DNA of 64,000 nucleotides from Scilla litardierei. Its lineage: Eukaryota; Streptophyta; Magnoliopsida; Asparagales; Asparagaceae. The position numbers and the translations under genes were made by a program. This document shows positions 11,276-21,594 of this stretch, piece after piece; position 1 is the first letter of the stretch; every line of letters begins with the position of its first letter. The stretch is taken from assembly GCA_030789695.1 (NCBI GenBank), contig CM061142.1:147395266-147459265 (forward strand). Direction: 5' to 3'. The notes below the pieces were generated by a model. That model worked only from the letters and a program-made list of their open reading frames with translations. It was not told the origin of the DNA and did not search any database.

Positions 11276-11510
11276 ATGGATTCTTCGACGTTTGACCCCC
11301 TGGACCACGCGTGACTCCTCCCGTTGCTCCGGGGACTTGAGATATCATCGTTAAATGTCCCCTACGTGGTCAACCTCCTGCAAACATGGATAAACAAAGA
11401 AAAGTGAAAGAAAACGAGAAAATACGAGAAAACGAATAAAAGACGGCGAAAAAACACGGGGAAACACAAAAGAAAACGTGCGTGAATATATGAAATATAA
11501 ACGCACGTCA

Positions 11511-11549
11511 AAATCCCCCAAGCTGAACTCTTCCTCGTCCTCGAGGAAG
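11511..11549 (-). other. polypurine tract and adjoining hairpin of element A
   Basis: Next to the 3' LTR the minus strand reads AGCTTGGGGGATTT, the expected plus-strand primer. Just upstream (in element sense) is a perfect 8-bp stem with a 4-base loop, CTTCCTCGAGGACGAGGAAG (11530-11549). The pair recurs in B and, slightly altered, in D. Confidence 0.75.
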
Positions 11550-13142
11550 ACGAGTGAGAGTAGGAGCTCGGAGGGAGAAAATAGAGAGGAAGAAAGAAAA
11601 AGAAAACTCTAAATCCTAGATCGTCCGTCAGAACCACCAAAATCAAAAACGACACACCAAGCAAGCAAACGTCAAATCACACCACTAAACCTAGGAAAAC
11701 GAGTCCAAATAAGTGTCGTGGGCCCACGCGGTGAAGCGCGAGTGAGAGCAGTCGTGTGCTAGCAAATGGTGTCGCTTTCTACAATGTGCTATGAGGCTCG
11801 ATATACACAAATCCAAGATATGACCCAAATATCGATTCGAATTGAATTCAGCGGCGAATATATAGTTCAAGCATGCATGAGAATAGAGAGAATCGAAACA
11901 TATCACGCGTCAGGGACTCCACAACTAGGGTTAAGGAAATCACGCCACTATAGCCTAGATACTAGCTAAAAAGTTTCTAAGCCAAGTGTTTTCGATAACG
12001 ATGGGGGTTGAGATGATGTGGAGTAGAACACTCGGTGCAAATTCTTGCCTTCCCTTTATTCTCGGTAAGTAGGAAAAAATATTCACACGGAAATTTTTTG
12101 GGTTTTGGGCATTTGTATTTTTTTGGCTTTTTGGCTATACAAAATTTTTATTTCTTTCTTTCCTCATCTTTTTGGGTTTTTCTTTTCCCTTTTTCTTCTT
12201 TTTTTTTGGATTTTTGGCTTTTTGGCTATACACATGTGTACTCTCCCAAGTGGGAGAACGGTACACGACGAGGGGATTTGCACAAGTAAAACAAAAAAGA
12301 AGTCGAAATCTAAACACTCGGGCAAAGGAAACTATTCTCGCTAAATAGAGCATAGGCTAAATTGGTTATCCTAGTCCTTAGTTGTGGAATCCCGACGCAT
12401 GCGAATTGAAATATACGATATAAATTTAGCATGCATATAGTAGAAACAAGTACCTCATATTCAAATCGAAGCATGATAATCTAGGGGTCATTCCTGGACA
12501 GGTATATAAAGTAAAATCACCAAGTAGAAGCACATCAAATAGCTAGGCACGACGCACGACTCACAAAAAAGCTAAGTGGACCCACGATGCGTGAAATTCA
12601 AGAGGACTCGAAATCCTAGGGTTAGTGAGTGTGATTATCGATGCAATGCTAGGTGTGTGTGACTTTGTGGCGATTCATCATAGGATTCATCTCTAGGAGA
12701 AAGAGCTAAAAAGAAGAAAAGAAAAAAAATAAAAACACGGTGAAAACGACACAAAAACGAAAAAGAAGGACTCAAACGACGCACACAGTGCGACTCCCCC
12801 AAGCTGAAGTTTGCATTGCCCTCAATGCAATATGAGTGAGTGCGGGAGGGCAATGAAGATGAGGGGGAATACGCACCGACAAAAAAAGAAATGAAAAAGA
12901 GGAAAACACAGAGATGATACTTAAAATAAAGAAAGATCAAAATCAAAATCAAACAACACGAAAATAAAAATAAAACCACACGACACGACACTCAAAAAAT
13001 GAAAAACAAGCACACACACACACAAAAATGAGAAAAACAAACAAAACACGACAGCACACCAAAATAGACGTCCCCCAAGCTAAACCAGACAGTGCTAGCG
13101 AAATGATATGATCAATAAAATGCAGAGATATGCAAGGGGTAG
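11550..13142 (-). other. 3' non-coding region of element A with two further hairpin/G-run modules
   Basis: No conserved coding sequence. An AGCTTGGGGGAG run at 12794-12805 is preceded (element sense) by the perfect hairpin TTGCATTGAGGGCAATGCAA (read on the minus strand, 12811-12830). Another TAGCTTGGGGGAC occurs at 13070-13081 close behind the ORF3 stop. A TCTCCC-AAGT-GGGAGA hairpin is at 12243-12258. The region is closely similar to 39512-41100 of element B. Confidence 0.7.
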
Positions 13143-14369
13143 TCAATCGGATTCGCTGGTACTGGAATGGTAGGGGGAGGGGGAGGAGGGAGGGGAATAG
13201 TGAATGAAAGAATCCTCAGAGGAAGAGGAGGGTGTGCCTATGGGTGAAGGAGGGACGACAGGCTGGAGCATGGGAGGATCGATGTGCACCGGGGGGCTGT
13301 GGTGGAGAAAGATCGTACCAGGTGGGCCGATAGTTGGGTGCCAATCGGGAGGATCCAAGGGTGGTAGATGCACTAATGCAGAATACCAAGGATCGGGGTA
13401 AAACTCCCAAGGCAGATGAGACGGGGGATAGGGTAGCCGCAAAGGGGCCAAAGGTGGCAGGATCGCGAAAGGTTCGCAGGCGGGGCTATAGAGGTAGACA
13501 GCACTGTCTTCACCGAAGGGAGTGAGCATATTGATATCGATCAAGTAATCGCGATCAATACGGCTACGTCCAGGCAAAATAGGGAGGTCGGGAAGTACCC
13601 TCAGAACACAGCTGACAATAAGAGTGATCATCCCACCACAACAGATGGAACCAGAAGTGGCGCGGCTAACGGCAAAAATTTCGTGGACGATCCAATAAGC
13701 GGCGTTTATGGGCATAGGGATGTGCCCAAGGATCCTGTCATCGGACATGGCATAGAGAAAGAAGAGCTCATCCCTAGATACAGTGGACACATCCACGCGG
13801 GCGAAAACAGTGTTGGCGAGGATGCAATGGGCGAGGCGGTAACACGGGTGAATAATGTAGGAGGCAGGAGCCTCGGGTGGGAAGGTGGTGTATCGGGTAA
13901 ATCGTTGCCAAACACCATCAGCCTGAAATTGAGAGTAGATGTCAGTTTGATCGTGGGTGGAATGTTCAGTATTAAGATCGGGGTGACGGAGATTAAGGAT
14001 ATTGTTCAGCTCGATGAAACCCAGAGAAAAGTCACAATTGAAAGCGCGGAAGGAGAAACCCCCATCAAACAACTCGAGGGAACTGAGGAATTCAAGCGTG
14101 AGATTTCTGTGTGTGTGAGCATGGATGTGAGAGAGGGTATGGCACCCGATACAGTTGAAAATTCTGGCGACGCCGTTCGAAAGCCCTAGAGCTTCGAGTG
14201 TGGGGCGATCGGCGAAGAGTGTAGGTCTCATCGGGCGATGAAGTAGTGCTCGCAAACGGTCAGACTGCTCTTCCGTAGAAGGGTTTATGCCAAGGAAAGA
14301 GGGGGAAAAGGGGCCGTAGAGCGGATCACGGCGCGAAGATGATGCAATCTCTTTCCCTTTCTTAGACAT
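13143..14369 (-). CDS. element A ORF3, Athila-type protein of unknown function (env position)
   Basis: Intact ORF of about 408 codons. The ATG at 14369 (MSKKGKEI) is preferred to an in-frame upstream ATG at 14450 because B, C and D homologues also begin with a short basic stretch at this point. Core features: TLEFLSSLELFDGGF (about residues 90-105), IIHPCYRLAHCILANTVFARVD (about 170-190), ELFFLYAM and SGSICCGGMITLI. These resemble a protein family recalled from Athila elements (ATHILA ORF-1 / putative plant transposon protein); function unknown. The C-terminus is rich in Pro and Ser. No convincing signal peptide or transmembrane segment in the core, so an envelope role is not supported by the sequence. 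It lies 0.9 kb downstream of pol and has its own upstream TATA box. Confidence 0.8.
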   Translation of the reverse strand: MSKKGKEIASSSRRDPLYGPFSPSFLGINPSTEEQSDRLRALLHRPMRPTLFADRPTLEALGLSNGVARIFNCIGCHTLSHIHAHTHRNLTLEFLSSLELFDGGFSFRAFNCDFSLGFIELNNILNLRHPDLNTEHSTHDQTDIYSQFQADGVWQRFTRYTTFPPEAPASYIIHPCYRLAHCILANTVFARVDVSTVSRDELFFLYAMSDDRILGHIPMPINAAYWIVHEIFAVSRATSGSICCGGMITLIVSCVLRVLPDLPILPGRSRIDRDYLIDINMLTPFGEDSAVYLYSPACEPFAILPPLAPLRLPYPPSHLPWEFYPDPWYSALVHLPPLDPPDWHPTIGPPGTIFLHHSPPVHIDPPMLQPVVPPSPIGTPSSSSEDSFIHYSPPSSPSPYHSSTSESD

Positions 14370-14810
14370 GGCGACTATGTGGGTGGTGAAAATGAAAGTG
14401 GGGGCGAGCCTAAGATGAATATAGGGCAAGTGAAGCAGATACAACACCAATTTAGGATATTACAGATAAAGTAAAAGATGTGTAGAGTGGAAGAATGTTA
14501 CCCATCGATGTAGCAAGATCAAGCGCCCGGGGGTCTCGCGTAGTAGGAGGAAACAATCCGGGAAGCCGCCGCTCGCTGATCCGACAAGAACAGAATTTTG
14601 AAAATTTTGGGGCTAGGGTTAGGGTTTGGGGGTTTTGATGATGGAATGTCGACGATGGCGAGGTGGCGGGGGTGGGGAAGTATGGGAGTGAGTGGGGATG
14701 AGGGTTTAGGGACAGTATGTAGGGTCGAGGAGGTCGATTCTACAGCTGGAGGGCGTGAAATCGCGTGAAGGGGATTTTCTGGGGTCGGGTGGCGGTCACC
14801 GTGCGGTAGG

Positions 14811-14822
14811 GTTATTTATAGG
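14811..14822 (-). promoter_or_regulatory. candidate internal promoter (TATA box) upstream of ORF3, element A
   Basis: Minus-strand CCTATAAATAAC lies between the internal palindrome array and ORF3, about 440 bases before the ORF3 ATG. This copies the arrangement in the LTR. No experimental evidence. Confidence 0.5.
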
Positions 14823-14830
14823 GGCGAAAC

Positions 14831-15182
14831 TGAACCGATCGGGTGGGTTCTCACCCGATCGGGTAGGCAAATTTCGAAAGTTCCTGTCGGCCAACAGCTA
14901 CAGGCGAACCGGTCGGTTGACTTGTCAACCGATCGGTTGGCCGCCTCCCAAATTTTTCCCCGAGAATTGAGGGCTGCTCACCCGGTCGCTTCAACTGATC
15001 GCGCTCGAACTCAACCGATCGGTTGAAATTCCCCAAAAATTTCCCGAGAGTTCTCCCCAGCTCACCCGGTCTGTCACCCGGTCTCTTCATTCCTCAACCG
15101 ATCAGGTCATTTGGGGATAGATCTCGGCATGTATCTGATACATCCCAACCGATCGGGTGGGTTCTCACCCGATCAGTTGAGG
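14831..15182 (-). repeat. internal palindrome array of element A
   Basis: A second array of AACCGATCGGTT / CACCCGATCGGGTG words located between pol and ORF3, for example GATCGGGTGGGTTCTCACCCGATCGG at 14839-14864. It has the same palindrome as the LTR array but different intervening sequence. Confidence 0.85.
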
Positions 15183-15310
15183 CCTTTTTTTTCTGCAAAA
15201 CCCAAGAAACGCCTGAGTTCCTTCACGGAAGTTGTTTCGGCTGGATTTATTTATAAAAATAGAGAAAAAAAAGTGGAAAAAATCCTACAAAACGAAGCAT
15301 AAGTTTAGAA

Positions 15311-15362
15311 CATGGGTTGCCTCCCATGAAGCGCACTTGTTTAACGTCGTTGGCTCGACGCC
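15311..15362 (-). other. conserved post-stop hairpin of element A
   Basis: Just after the pol stop the minus strand reads CGTCGAGCCAACGACGTTAA and then CATGGGAGGCAACCCATG, a 6-bp stem with loop AGGCAA (15311-15328). The same block follows protease in B (43431-43480) and C (60485-60529), and an altered form follows pol in D (50663-50715). It resembles a motif I recall as widespread in Athila elements. Confidence 0.7.
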
Positions 15363-15373
15363 CGCAGCGGTGG

Positions 15374-18300
15374 TCAATTAGGATCCGGAGGGTTAGAGGA
15401 AGAGTTGTCGCTCGTTGGGGATCCGACTGGAGAGAATTCTGGTTCTCCAACTGCATAGTGTTTCAGACGCTGCCCGTTCACTTTAAACGGCTCATCCCTT
15501 CCCATTATCTCGATAGCCCCATGCGGGAAAACCTTGGTGACGCGGAACGGTCCCGACCATCTTGACTTGAGTTTCCCAGGAAAGAGCTTCAGCCTTGAGT
15601 TGAACAGGAGAACTAAGTCCCCATATTTGAATTCCCTCTTTAAGATTCGCTTATCGTGCCACCGCTTCATCTTCTCCTTGTAGATCTTGGCGTTCTCATA
15701 GGCATTGAGCCGGATTTCGTCGAGCTCGTTGAGTTGTAGCTGCCGGTGCACTCCTACCTTCTTGGTGTCGAAGTTCAGATTCTTAACTGCCCAATATGCC
15801 TTATGTTCCAATTCCACAGGAAGATGGCAAGCTTTCCCATAGACGAGCTGGTAGGGAGTTGTGCCGATAGGAGTTTTAAATGCCGTCCTGTAGGCCCAAA
15901 GCGCGTCAGGGAGCTTTGATGACCAGTCCTTTCTGGAATTGGCCACCGTCTTTTCTAGTATGCTTTTAATCTCCCGGTTAGAGACTTCCGCCTGACCGCT
16001 GGTCTGCGGGTGGTAGGCACGCCCCACCCGGTGTTGTACCCCGTATTTTTTCAAGAGGGCCTCAAATTTCTTCTCTATAAAGTGGCTCCCTCCGTCACTG
16101 ATCAGGACACGAGGTACACCAAACCGTGGGAAGATGTTGCTTTTAAAGAACTTGGCCACCACTCTGGAATCGTTGATTGGACTGGCCACCGCTTCAACCC
16201 ATTTCGACACGTAGTCCACGGCCACCAAGATATACTGGTTCCCCGAGGAAGAAGGGAACGGTCCCATAAAGTCCGCTCTCCATACATCGAAGATTTCTAT
16301 CTCCAGGATGTAGTGTTGAGGCATCTCATTCCTTTTGGAGATATTCCCAGCTCTTTGGCATTTATCGCAGGCTTGGACATAAACATGTGTGTCCCTGAAG
16401 AGTGTAGGCCAGTAGAATCCGCTTTGGAGAATTTTTGCGGTGGTCTTGTAGGTGCTCGCGTGCCCTCCACATTGCTGCCCATGGCAGTGGGAAATGATGG
16501 AAGTCGCCTCAGTTTCAGGGATGCATCTTCGTATCACCCCATCATTGCGGGTTTTGTATAGGTGGGGGTCATCCCAATAAAATTTACGGACCTCATGGAA
16601 AAATTTCTTCTTCTGCTGAAAGCTCACATTGTGGGGAACGATGGCACAAGCCAGATAATTTGCGATGTCGGCGTACCAGGGGGTCCAGGAGGAAGAGACA
16701 GAGAAGAGATGCTCGTCAGGGAGTGAATTATCGATCGGTGTAGCATTTAAATCGAGAGTGGGCATCCTGGACAGGTGATCGGCAACAACATTCTCCGCCC
16801 CCTTCTTGTCTCTGATTTCCAGGTCAAACTCCTGGAGGAGGAGAATCCATCTAATGAGTCGTGGCTTGGCTTCTTTCTTGTTCAATAGGTATTTAAGAGC
16901 CGCGTGATCCGTGTGTACGATCACCTTGGCGCCAACGAGATATTGTCGGAACTTATCCATGGTGTAGATCACCGCGAGCAATTCTTTTTCCGTGGTAGTA
17001 TAATTTCTTTGGGCGGCATCAAGGATTTTGCTCGTATAATATATGACATGAAGATTTTTATCCTTCCTCTGCCCTAGGACGGCACCAACCGCATAATCAC
17101 TAGCGTCACACATCAGCTCAAAGGGCAGTTTCCAGTTTGGTGGCTGTATTATGGGTGCGGAAATCAATGCTTGCTTCAAAGTGCGGAAGGCCTCCATACA
17201 CTCCTCGCTGAAGACGAAAGGTGCGTCCTTCACGAGGAGTTGGGTCAGAAGCCTGGAAATCTTCGAGAAGTCTTTTATGAAGCGGCGATAAAATCCCGCG
17301 TGTCCTAAGAAACCACGGACTCCTCGAAGATTGTGCGGTGGTGGAAGCTTTTCAATCACTTCAACTTTATCCTTATCAACCTCGATTCCCCTCGAAGAGA
17401 TGATGTGTCCCAGCACAACTCCCTCTTGGACCATGAAGTGGCACTTCTCCCAGTTTAGGACTAGTCCCTTTTCCTGACATCTCTCCAGGACCTTAGTGAG
17501 ATTACTGAGGCACGAGTCAAATTTAGTTCCGTAGACGGAGAAGTCGTCCATGAAAACCTCCATGATGTCTTGGGAGTAGTCGGAGAAGATAGCGGACATG
17601 AGTCTTTGGAATGTAGCAGGGGCGTTACAAAGTCCGAACGTCATTCTTCTATAGGCATACATCCCGAATGGGCAAGTAAAAGTCGTCTTCTCCTGGTCAT
17701 CGTTATGAATAGGGATCTGAAGAAATCCTGAATACCCGTCCATGAAATAGAAATAATTATGCTTCGCCAGCCTCTCGAGCATCTGGTCAATAAAGGGGAG
17801 GGGGTAATGATCCTTCCTTGTAGCTTTGTTCAGCTTTCTATAGTCAATGCACATCATGTACCCCGTGACGGTCCTCGTTGGTATTAGCTCGTTCTTTTCA
17901 TTGCGAACCACCGTCATTCCTCCTTTCTTGGGTACAACATGCACCGGGCTAACCCAGTGACTATCGGAGATAGGGTATATAATACCGGCATGTAGAAGCC
18001 TAACAATCTCTTTCTTTACAACTTCCATCATTATGGGATTCAACCTCCGCTGTGGCTCAATCGAGGAGGCTTGCTCATCTTCAAGCAGAATTCTGTGTGA
18101 GCAGAGGCCTAAGCTAACCCCTTTTAAATCCTCAATTGCATATCCGAATACTCCTTTAAACCTTTTTAGAACACCAAGAAGCTTGGTCATTTGGTCTTCG
18201 GGCAGTGAAGAGTTGACTATGATCGGAAGGGTCGAGCCAGCTCCCAAATATTCATATTTAAGCCCCGGCGGTAATTCTTTCATCTCAACTTCTTGGGGCC

Positions 18301-18895
18301 CTGACGCATACTTTTCAAGCTGAGCATCCTCAAGGGAAAGGAGTTCTTCGTGGATTTCTCGGAAGCCAGCATCCGGAATCTCACCCTCGGCCGTGGCTCC
18401 GCACGGTGAAATTTTGCAGGGTATAGTGGGAACGATCGAGGGAGGCACCGGGTCTCTTCCAAGCTCATCATAATTATCCGGGAAGAAGGCTTGTAGGTGA
18501 AAACAGGTTTCAATCATCGATGATTCTCCACAACTGTTTCTAGCTTCCCCATTGTCCAAAGACCGAGGACGCTCAATAGAAGTCTGCAAGGGATAGATTG
18601 ATTCCTGTCCAGCGTAGCCTACAAACCCGGTCGGGTGGCTCTCCTGACAAAACTCTGCGGATAACTCTTCTTCACTACATTCGAGACCATGGTTGTCGAT
18701 ATACGCCACTTCACCGTGAGGAAAGGGAGTTACCATGGCAAGGTGCTCCTGCGCATCTCGATATCTCTGGCCTTCCACGGCGGCAGATAGGAGGGATAGT
18801 ATATTTGAAGTATTCAGTGATTCTGCTAAGCTCTGCGCCAAACAGCAGATATGGTGAGAGTGATCCCAGATGTCTCCTGAAACCGCATGCAACAT
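15374..18895 (-). CDS. pol: element A pol: reverse transcriptase, RNase H, integrase (intact, 1173 codons)
   Basis: Uninterrupted ORF. Residues 1-285: acidic linker without recognisable gag or protease. RT about 290-500, with the MCIDYRKLN motif and catalytic FMDD at about 448-451 (17543-17554). RNase H about 590-710, with [16 protein letters not shown] and [11 protein letters not shown]. Integrase about 790-1130: HHCC zinc site ending CDKCQR (about 843), catalytic Asp in WRADFMGPF (about 874) and SDGGSHF (about 934), Glu in [17 protein letters not shown] (about 970), and a [19 protein letters not shown]-terminal domain. The GGMTVV...TRTVTGY insert in RT is typical of the Athila lineage. It would act in a cytoplasmic particle (cDNA synthesis) and in the nucleus (integration), but the particle protein must come from elsewhere. 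The ATG is about 265 bases inside the primer site. Confidence 0.93.
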   Translation of the reverse strand: MLHAVSGDIWDHSHHICCLAQSLAESLNTSNILSLLSAAVEGQRYRDAQEHLAMVTPFPHGEVAYIDNHGLECSEEELSAEFCQESHPTGFVGYAGQESIYPLQTSIERPRSLDNGEARNSCGESSMIETCFHLQAFFPDNYDELGRDPVPPSIVPTIPCKISPCGATAEGEIPDAGFREIHEELLSLEDAQLEKYASGPQEVEMKELPPGLKYEYLGAGSTLPIIVNSSLPEDQMTKLLGVLKRFKGVFGYAIEDLKGVSLGLCSHRILLEDEQASSIEPQRRLNPIMMEVVKKEIVRLLHAGIIYPISDSHWVSPVHVVPKKGGMTVVRNEKNELIPTRTVTGYMMCIDYRKLNKATRKDHYPLPFIDQMLERLAKHNYFYFMDGYSGFLQIPIHNDDQEKTTFTCPFGMYAYRRMTFGLCNAPATFQRLMSAIFSDYSQDIMEVFMDDFSVYGTKFDSCLSNLTKVLERCQEKGLVLNWEKCHFMVQEGVVLGHIISSRGIEVDKDKVEVIEKLPPPHNLRGVRGFLGHAGFYRRFIKDFSKISRLLTQLLVKDAPFVFSEECMEAFRTLKQALISAPIIQPPNWKLPFELMCDASDYAVGAVLGQRKDKNLHVIYYTSKILDAAQRNYTTTEKELLAVIYTMDKFRQYLVGAKVIVHTDHAALKYLLNKKEAKPRLIRWILLLQEFDLEIRDKKGAENVVADHLSRMPTLDLNATPIDNSLPDEHLFSVSSSWTPWYADIANYLACAIVPHNVSFQQKKKFFHEVRKFYWDDPHLYKTRNDGVIRRCIPETEATSIISHCHGQQCGGHASTYKTTAKILQSGFYWPTLFRDTHVYVQACDKCQRAGNISKRNEMPQHYILEIEIFDVWRADFMGPFPSSSGNQYILVAVDYVSKWVEAVASPINDSRVVAKFFKSNIFPRFGVPRVLISDGGSHFIEKKFEALLKKYGVQHRVGRAYHPQTSGQAEVSNREIKSILEKTVANSRKDWSSKLPDALWAYRTAFKTPIGTTPYQLVYGKACHLPVELEHKAYWAVKNLNFDTKKVGVHRQLQLNELDEIRLNAYENAKIYKEKMKRWHDKRILKREFKYGDLVLLFNSRLKLFPGKLKSRWSGPFRVTKVFPHGAIEIMGRDEPFKVNGQRLKHYAVGEPEFSPVGSPTSDNSSSNPPDPN

Positions 18896-19158
18896 CCTCG
18901 CCGTGGGGCCGGGATCTTATACGAAAGGAGAGAGAGAGAACTGCACAAGTGGCAAACACGTCAAAAGCACAGGTTGCATAAACGGGAACCGCAAGTTGCG
19001 ATGGAAGCACGGCGATTCAGTCAATTAGCACTATACAATTACTATCCACAGTATGTCCAAGTGAAATCTAAAAGTGTAGAGTGCAAAAATTATCGCGAGG
19101 TATGGATAAGAGCTAGACACGAGGGTTCAAGAGATCCTAAAATAACAAACACGTTGCC
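18896..19158 (-). other. 5' leader of element A
   Basis: Untranslated leader between primer site and pol. The first 90 or so bases, from GGAGGCAACGTG to CGCGATAATTTTTGCA, are shared with the leaders of B and C, and sequence similarity ends where the coding modules begin to differ. Confidence 0.6.
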
Positions 19159-19176
19159 TCCCCGGCAACGGCGCCA
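19159..19176 (-). other. primer-binding site of element A (tRNA-Asp)
   Basis: Minus-strand TGGCGCCGTTGCCGGGGA is complementary to the 3' end of plant tRNA-Asp(GTC) as I recall it. It lies six bases inside the LTR. Confidence 0.85.
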
Positions 19177-19182
19177 TAAACT

Positions 19183-19574
19183 TGACCGGCGCCCCGTTTA
19201 CGGTATGTGCGCGGTGTCATTTTATCGCAAGTGCACGGTTAGTGTAGGGTGCGGGTTTATCGAACTCAGGGAGGCAAGGTTGTGCTTGAGTCAGGTAGGA
19301 CCTAAATCACCCCGGGGGGCGAGCTATCCCGAATCGGTAAATGGTTGTCACGGAAAGAAATGAAGGGTATGAACAACAAGAAAGTAAACCCGGGACTTTG
19401 GTTTCCACTCCGACAAGAGACTCTCGCCGATACGGCCTGCGGGTATGGATAGCGATCGAAATTAGGGTCTAATGGTGAGACGTTGCCTCTGAAAGTGGTA
19501 CCGGCATCCCATGGGTCCGATATTCCGGTCGGTGCCCAGGATGATACACCGGACTTCCCGGATTCGATCAGTGG
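19183..19574 (-). repeat. 5' LTR of element A, inner part (R-U5 side)
   Basis: Matches 9956-10347 of the left LTR. Interrupted after 19574 by the LARD; the last five bases AGTGG are the duplicated target. The U3 side, with palindromes and TATA box, lies 10 kb away at 29685-30848. Confidence 0.9.
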
Positions 19575-20269
19575 TGTAACGGCCGCTTTCCGACCGTTTG
19601 TATTTCCTACGTGCACGTGCTTTATCGTGCACATATTTTATTTGGCTATTTCTGAGCTCCGGCATATGCGATGCGATATGCCGTTGCGATCGTTTTGGGG
19701 TGTTGGATTTTATAGTTATTTTTGGGAACGTCTTTCACGGCTCGTTTTCGCGCGAAACGACTTTGAATGATAGGGGCGTTTTAGTCATCTGACTCGAAAC
19801 GCCGTTTCCAATTTTACGTAAATTTTAGGTAGGCGTTACGCACGATCAGGCTCCGTAGATCTGTGCATCTCGTCTCCACGATCGCCCCGGTATTTTCGGA
19901 TTATTTTTCTGACGCACGGTTTGAAAGATATCGCTCGGAGAAATCTCGACCGTTGATCTGCCCAATCAGTTTCAAATTTCGAAATTGTTACCCAAATCTG
20001 GCTAAATCTCTTTTAAAATCGTTTTAAAATATTTCCTAAACTATTTCTCTAACCTCCCCTAGACTTACCCCAAAATTACACCCACTATCTCTTTAATCTC
20101 TTCACTTTTGGCTAAACCCAAATTGTTATATAGCAATCTATTAGTCTTATTAATAATAACCCTAACTTAATCCTTAACCCCAACCCTAAAATTCTTCCCC
20201 ATACACGAAATAGCCCTAGGGCTAACTCTCACAGCCGCCACCCAAACAACAAGAGCCCGATTCTCCCTC

Positions 20270-20960
20270 TCTCCATTGCGGCCTCCCCTTGTTCTTAGCC
20301 CGCCGGCCGTCGCCTGCGCTCCCCGCGCCGCTGTGTCGCCATCTCAGCCCCGCCATAGCATCATCGCCCCGCTGTACGCCGTGATCGTCGCTGACCCCGA
20401 TCCCCGTGCAGCGCTCCCCGATCGCCGTCGCTATTCACGGCGAGACCCCGCCGCCTTCGCTCACGCCGCCGCGTCCGTGATCTACGGCGACGCAGCCGCA
20501 TCTCCCCTCAGCCCAGCACCCCGCCGCCTCCCCGCCGAGATTCGACCGCCACCCTCGATTTCATCGCGCTGTGACCCTCCCGATCACCACAGTTGTGCAT
20601 CCCCATGCTGCCGTGACCGCCTGCCCCTCCCGATCGCCACCTTGCTCCATTCCGCATCCGACCTCGACGAAAAACTCTCCGACCAAACTTCTCTCTCCGA
20701 TCATCCAACCGAAACACCGCCTCGGCCACGCATCAGCCGCATCGGGTCGTATCCGGTCTCCCCTGTGTTTCCTCCCCCTCCCTGTTCACAGCCTCGACCG
20801 AAGACCGGCGGTGCCCAGCGCTCCTCACCGCCCTCGCCTGCAAGACCCTTCCTCCGGCGCCGTTCGGCCTTCTGACCGCCGCTCCGACCACGACGGCAGC
20901 CCCTGTCTGCCTGAAAACGCCCCCTAGACCGCTGCTTTCTCTCTAGCCGCCAACACTCCG
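20270..20960 (+). other. GC-rich exon-like block in LARD left LTR (copy at 26587-27278)
   Basis: The composition changes sharply to C/G-rich. Open frames run on both strands (Pro/Ala/Arg-rich), but the reading frame differs between the two LTR copies, so they look like chance ORFs. The block leads straight into the RHL1 fragment and may be the 5' UTR or first exon of the captured transcript. I do not recognise a protein in it. Confidence 0.45.
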
Positions 20961-20962
20961 TC

Positions 20963-21594
20963 GCTCCCATCTCCGACGGCCGCATCGGCGAGCTCGCGGA
21001 TCGCAGCACCAAGAACCCCGTCCTCTACCTCGAATTATCCCAACGGAAGGACGAAGCTCTTCGGTACTCATATTTATCCGAAGAACAAGTACTTGATGCT
21101 GCCGCTGACGAAGTCAGCGAAGGGGGTGATGTGCGAGGATTGTTTCGAAAGCTTGTTCGTGTTTTTCGAAGCATGGTGGTTTGGGTCAAAGGAAGAGGAC
21201 CCAGAAGAACAGCTTGAGCTTCCTAAAGATATGGCAGAGAACAAGTACATGGGTCCTGACTTCAAAGGAGGGGATGGGGCATCTGATGAAGAAACATCTG
21301 ATGAAAGCAACATCTCTTAAAAGACCTACCAATGAACATTAAGAGAAATCACCCTCTCCTGGCTCTGAATCGGAGGAAGATATGCAAGAGGATTGGTATC
21401 CTTCGACTGGAGGAAATATGAAGAGTGTGACCAAAGCTACACCAGTTAGACAATCTGCTAGAACGTCTGGAAGAACATTAAATTATGTAGAATCCTCTGG
21501 GAGTGATTCCATTGCTAGTGATGCGGATGAACCTAAAGAGGAAACTGAGACCGGAATATCTACTGACTCTCAGATAAATCTATGCTACATGTAG
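20963..21594 (+). pseudogene. RHL1: captured RHL1 (ROOT HAIRLESS 1) fragment in LARD left LTR
   Basis: Translated segments follow plant RHL1, a DNA-binding accessory subunit of topoisomerase VI needed for endoreduplication: STKNPVLYLE (about 21006-21035), KLFGTHIYPKNKY (about 21055-21093), CEDCF...FFEAWWFGSKEEDPEEQLELPK (about 21137-21228), and further on ATPVRQSARTSGRTLNY (about 21436-21486). Matching segments lie in one direction without visible introns, suggesting capture from spliced mRNA (inference). Lesions: a frameshift at about 21036-21042, another at about 21315, and stops at 21318 and 21340. It cannot encode RHL1. Identification is from memory of the family without alignment. Confidence 0.75.

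Larger units (their letters stand above)
9956..11510 (-). repeat. 3' LTR of element A
   Basis: Runs from TGACCGGCGCCCC to AAACGCACGTCA and corresponds end to end with 19183-19574 plus 29685-30848, with only scattered differences. It contains a TATA box and a CCGATCGG palindrome array. Confidence 0.92.

Noticed and set aside
13683..14189. Plus-strand ORF of 168 codons
   Set aside because: It is antisense to the intact ORF3 of element A and has no family features.
13143..14369. Envelope glycoprotein
   Set aside because: Position fits an env gene, but there is no clear signal peptide, transmembrane anchor or Cys/glycosylation pattern, and the conserved core resembles the Athila unknown protein instead.
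16010..16561. Plus-strand ORF of 183 codons
   Set aside because: Antisense shadow of the integrase part of element A pol.
19142..19180. tRNA gene
   Set aside because: The tRNA-Asp-like words next to the LTRs are 18-base primer sites only; no cloverleaf sequence surrounds them.
20276..20875. Long Pro/Ala/Arg-rich ORF (199 codons; 223 codons in the right LTR)
   Set aside because: It lies in GC-rich sequence with open frames on both strands, its frame and end differ between two otherwise near-identical LTRs, and it shows no recognisable domain. Treated as chance ORF within the exon-like block.
20963..21594. A real host RHL1 gene
   Set aside because: The fragment is frameshifted, contains stops, and lies wholly inside both LTRs of an inserted element with a clean target duplication.
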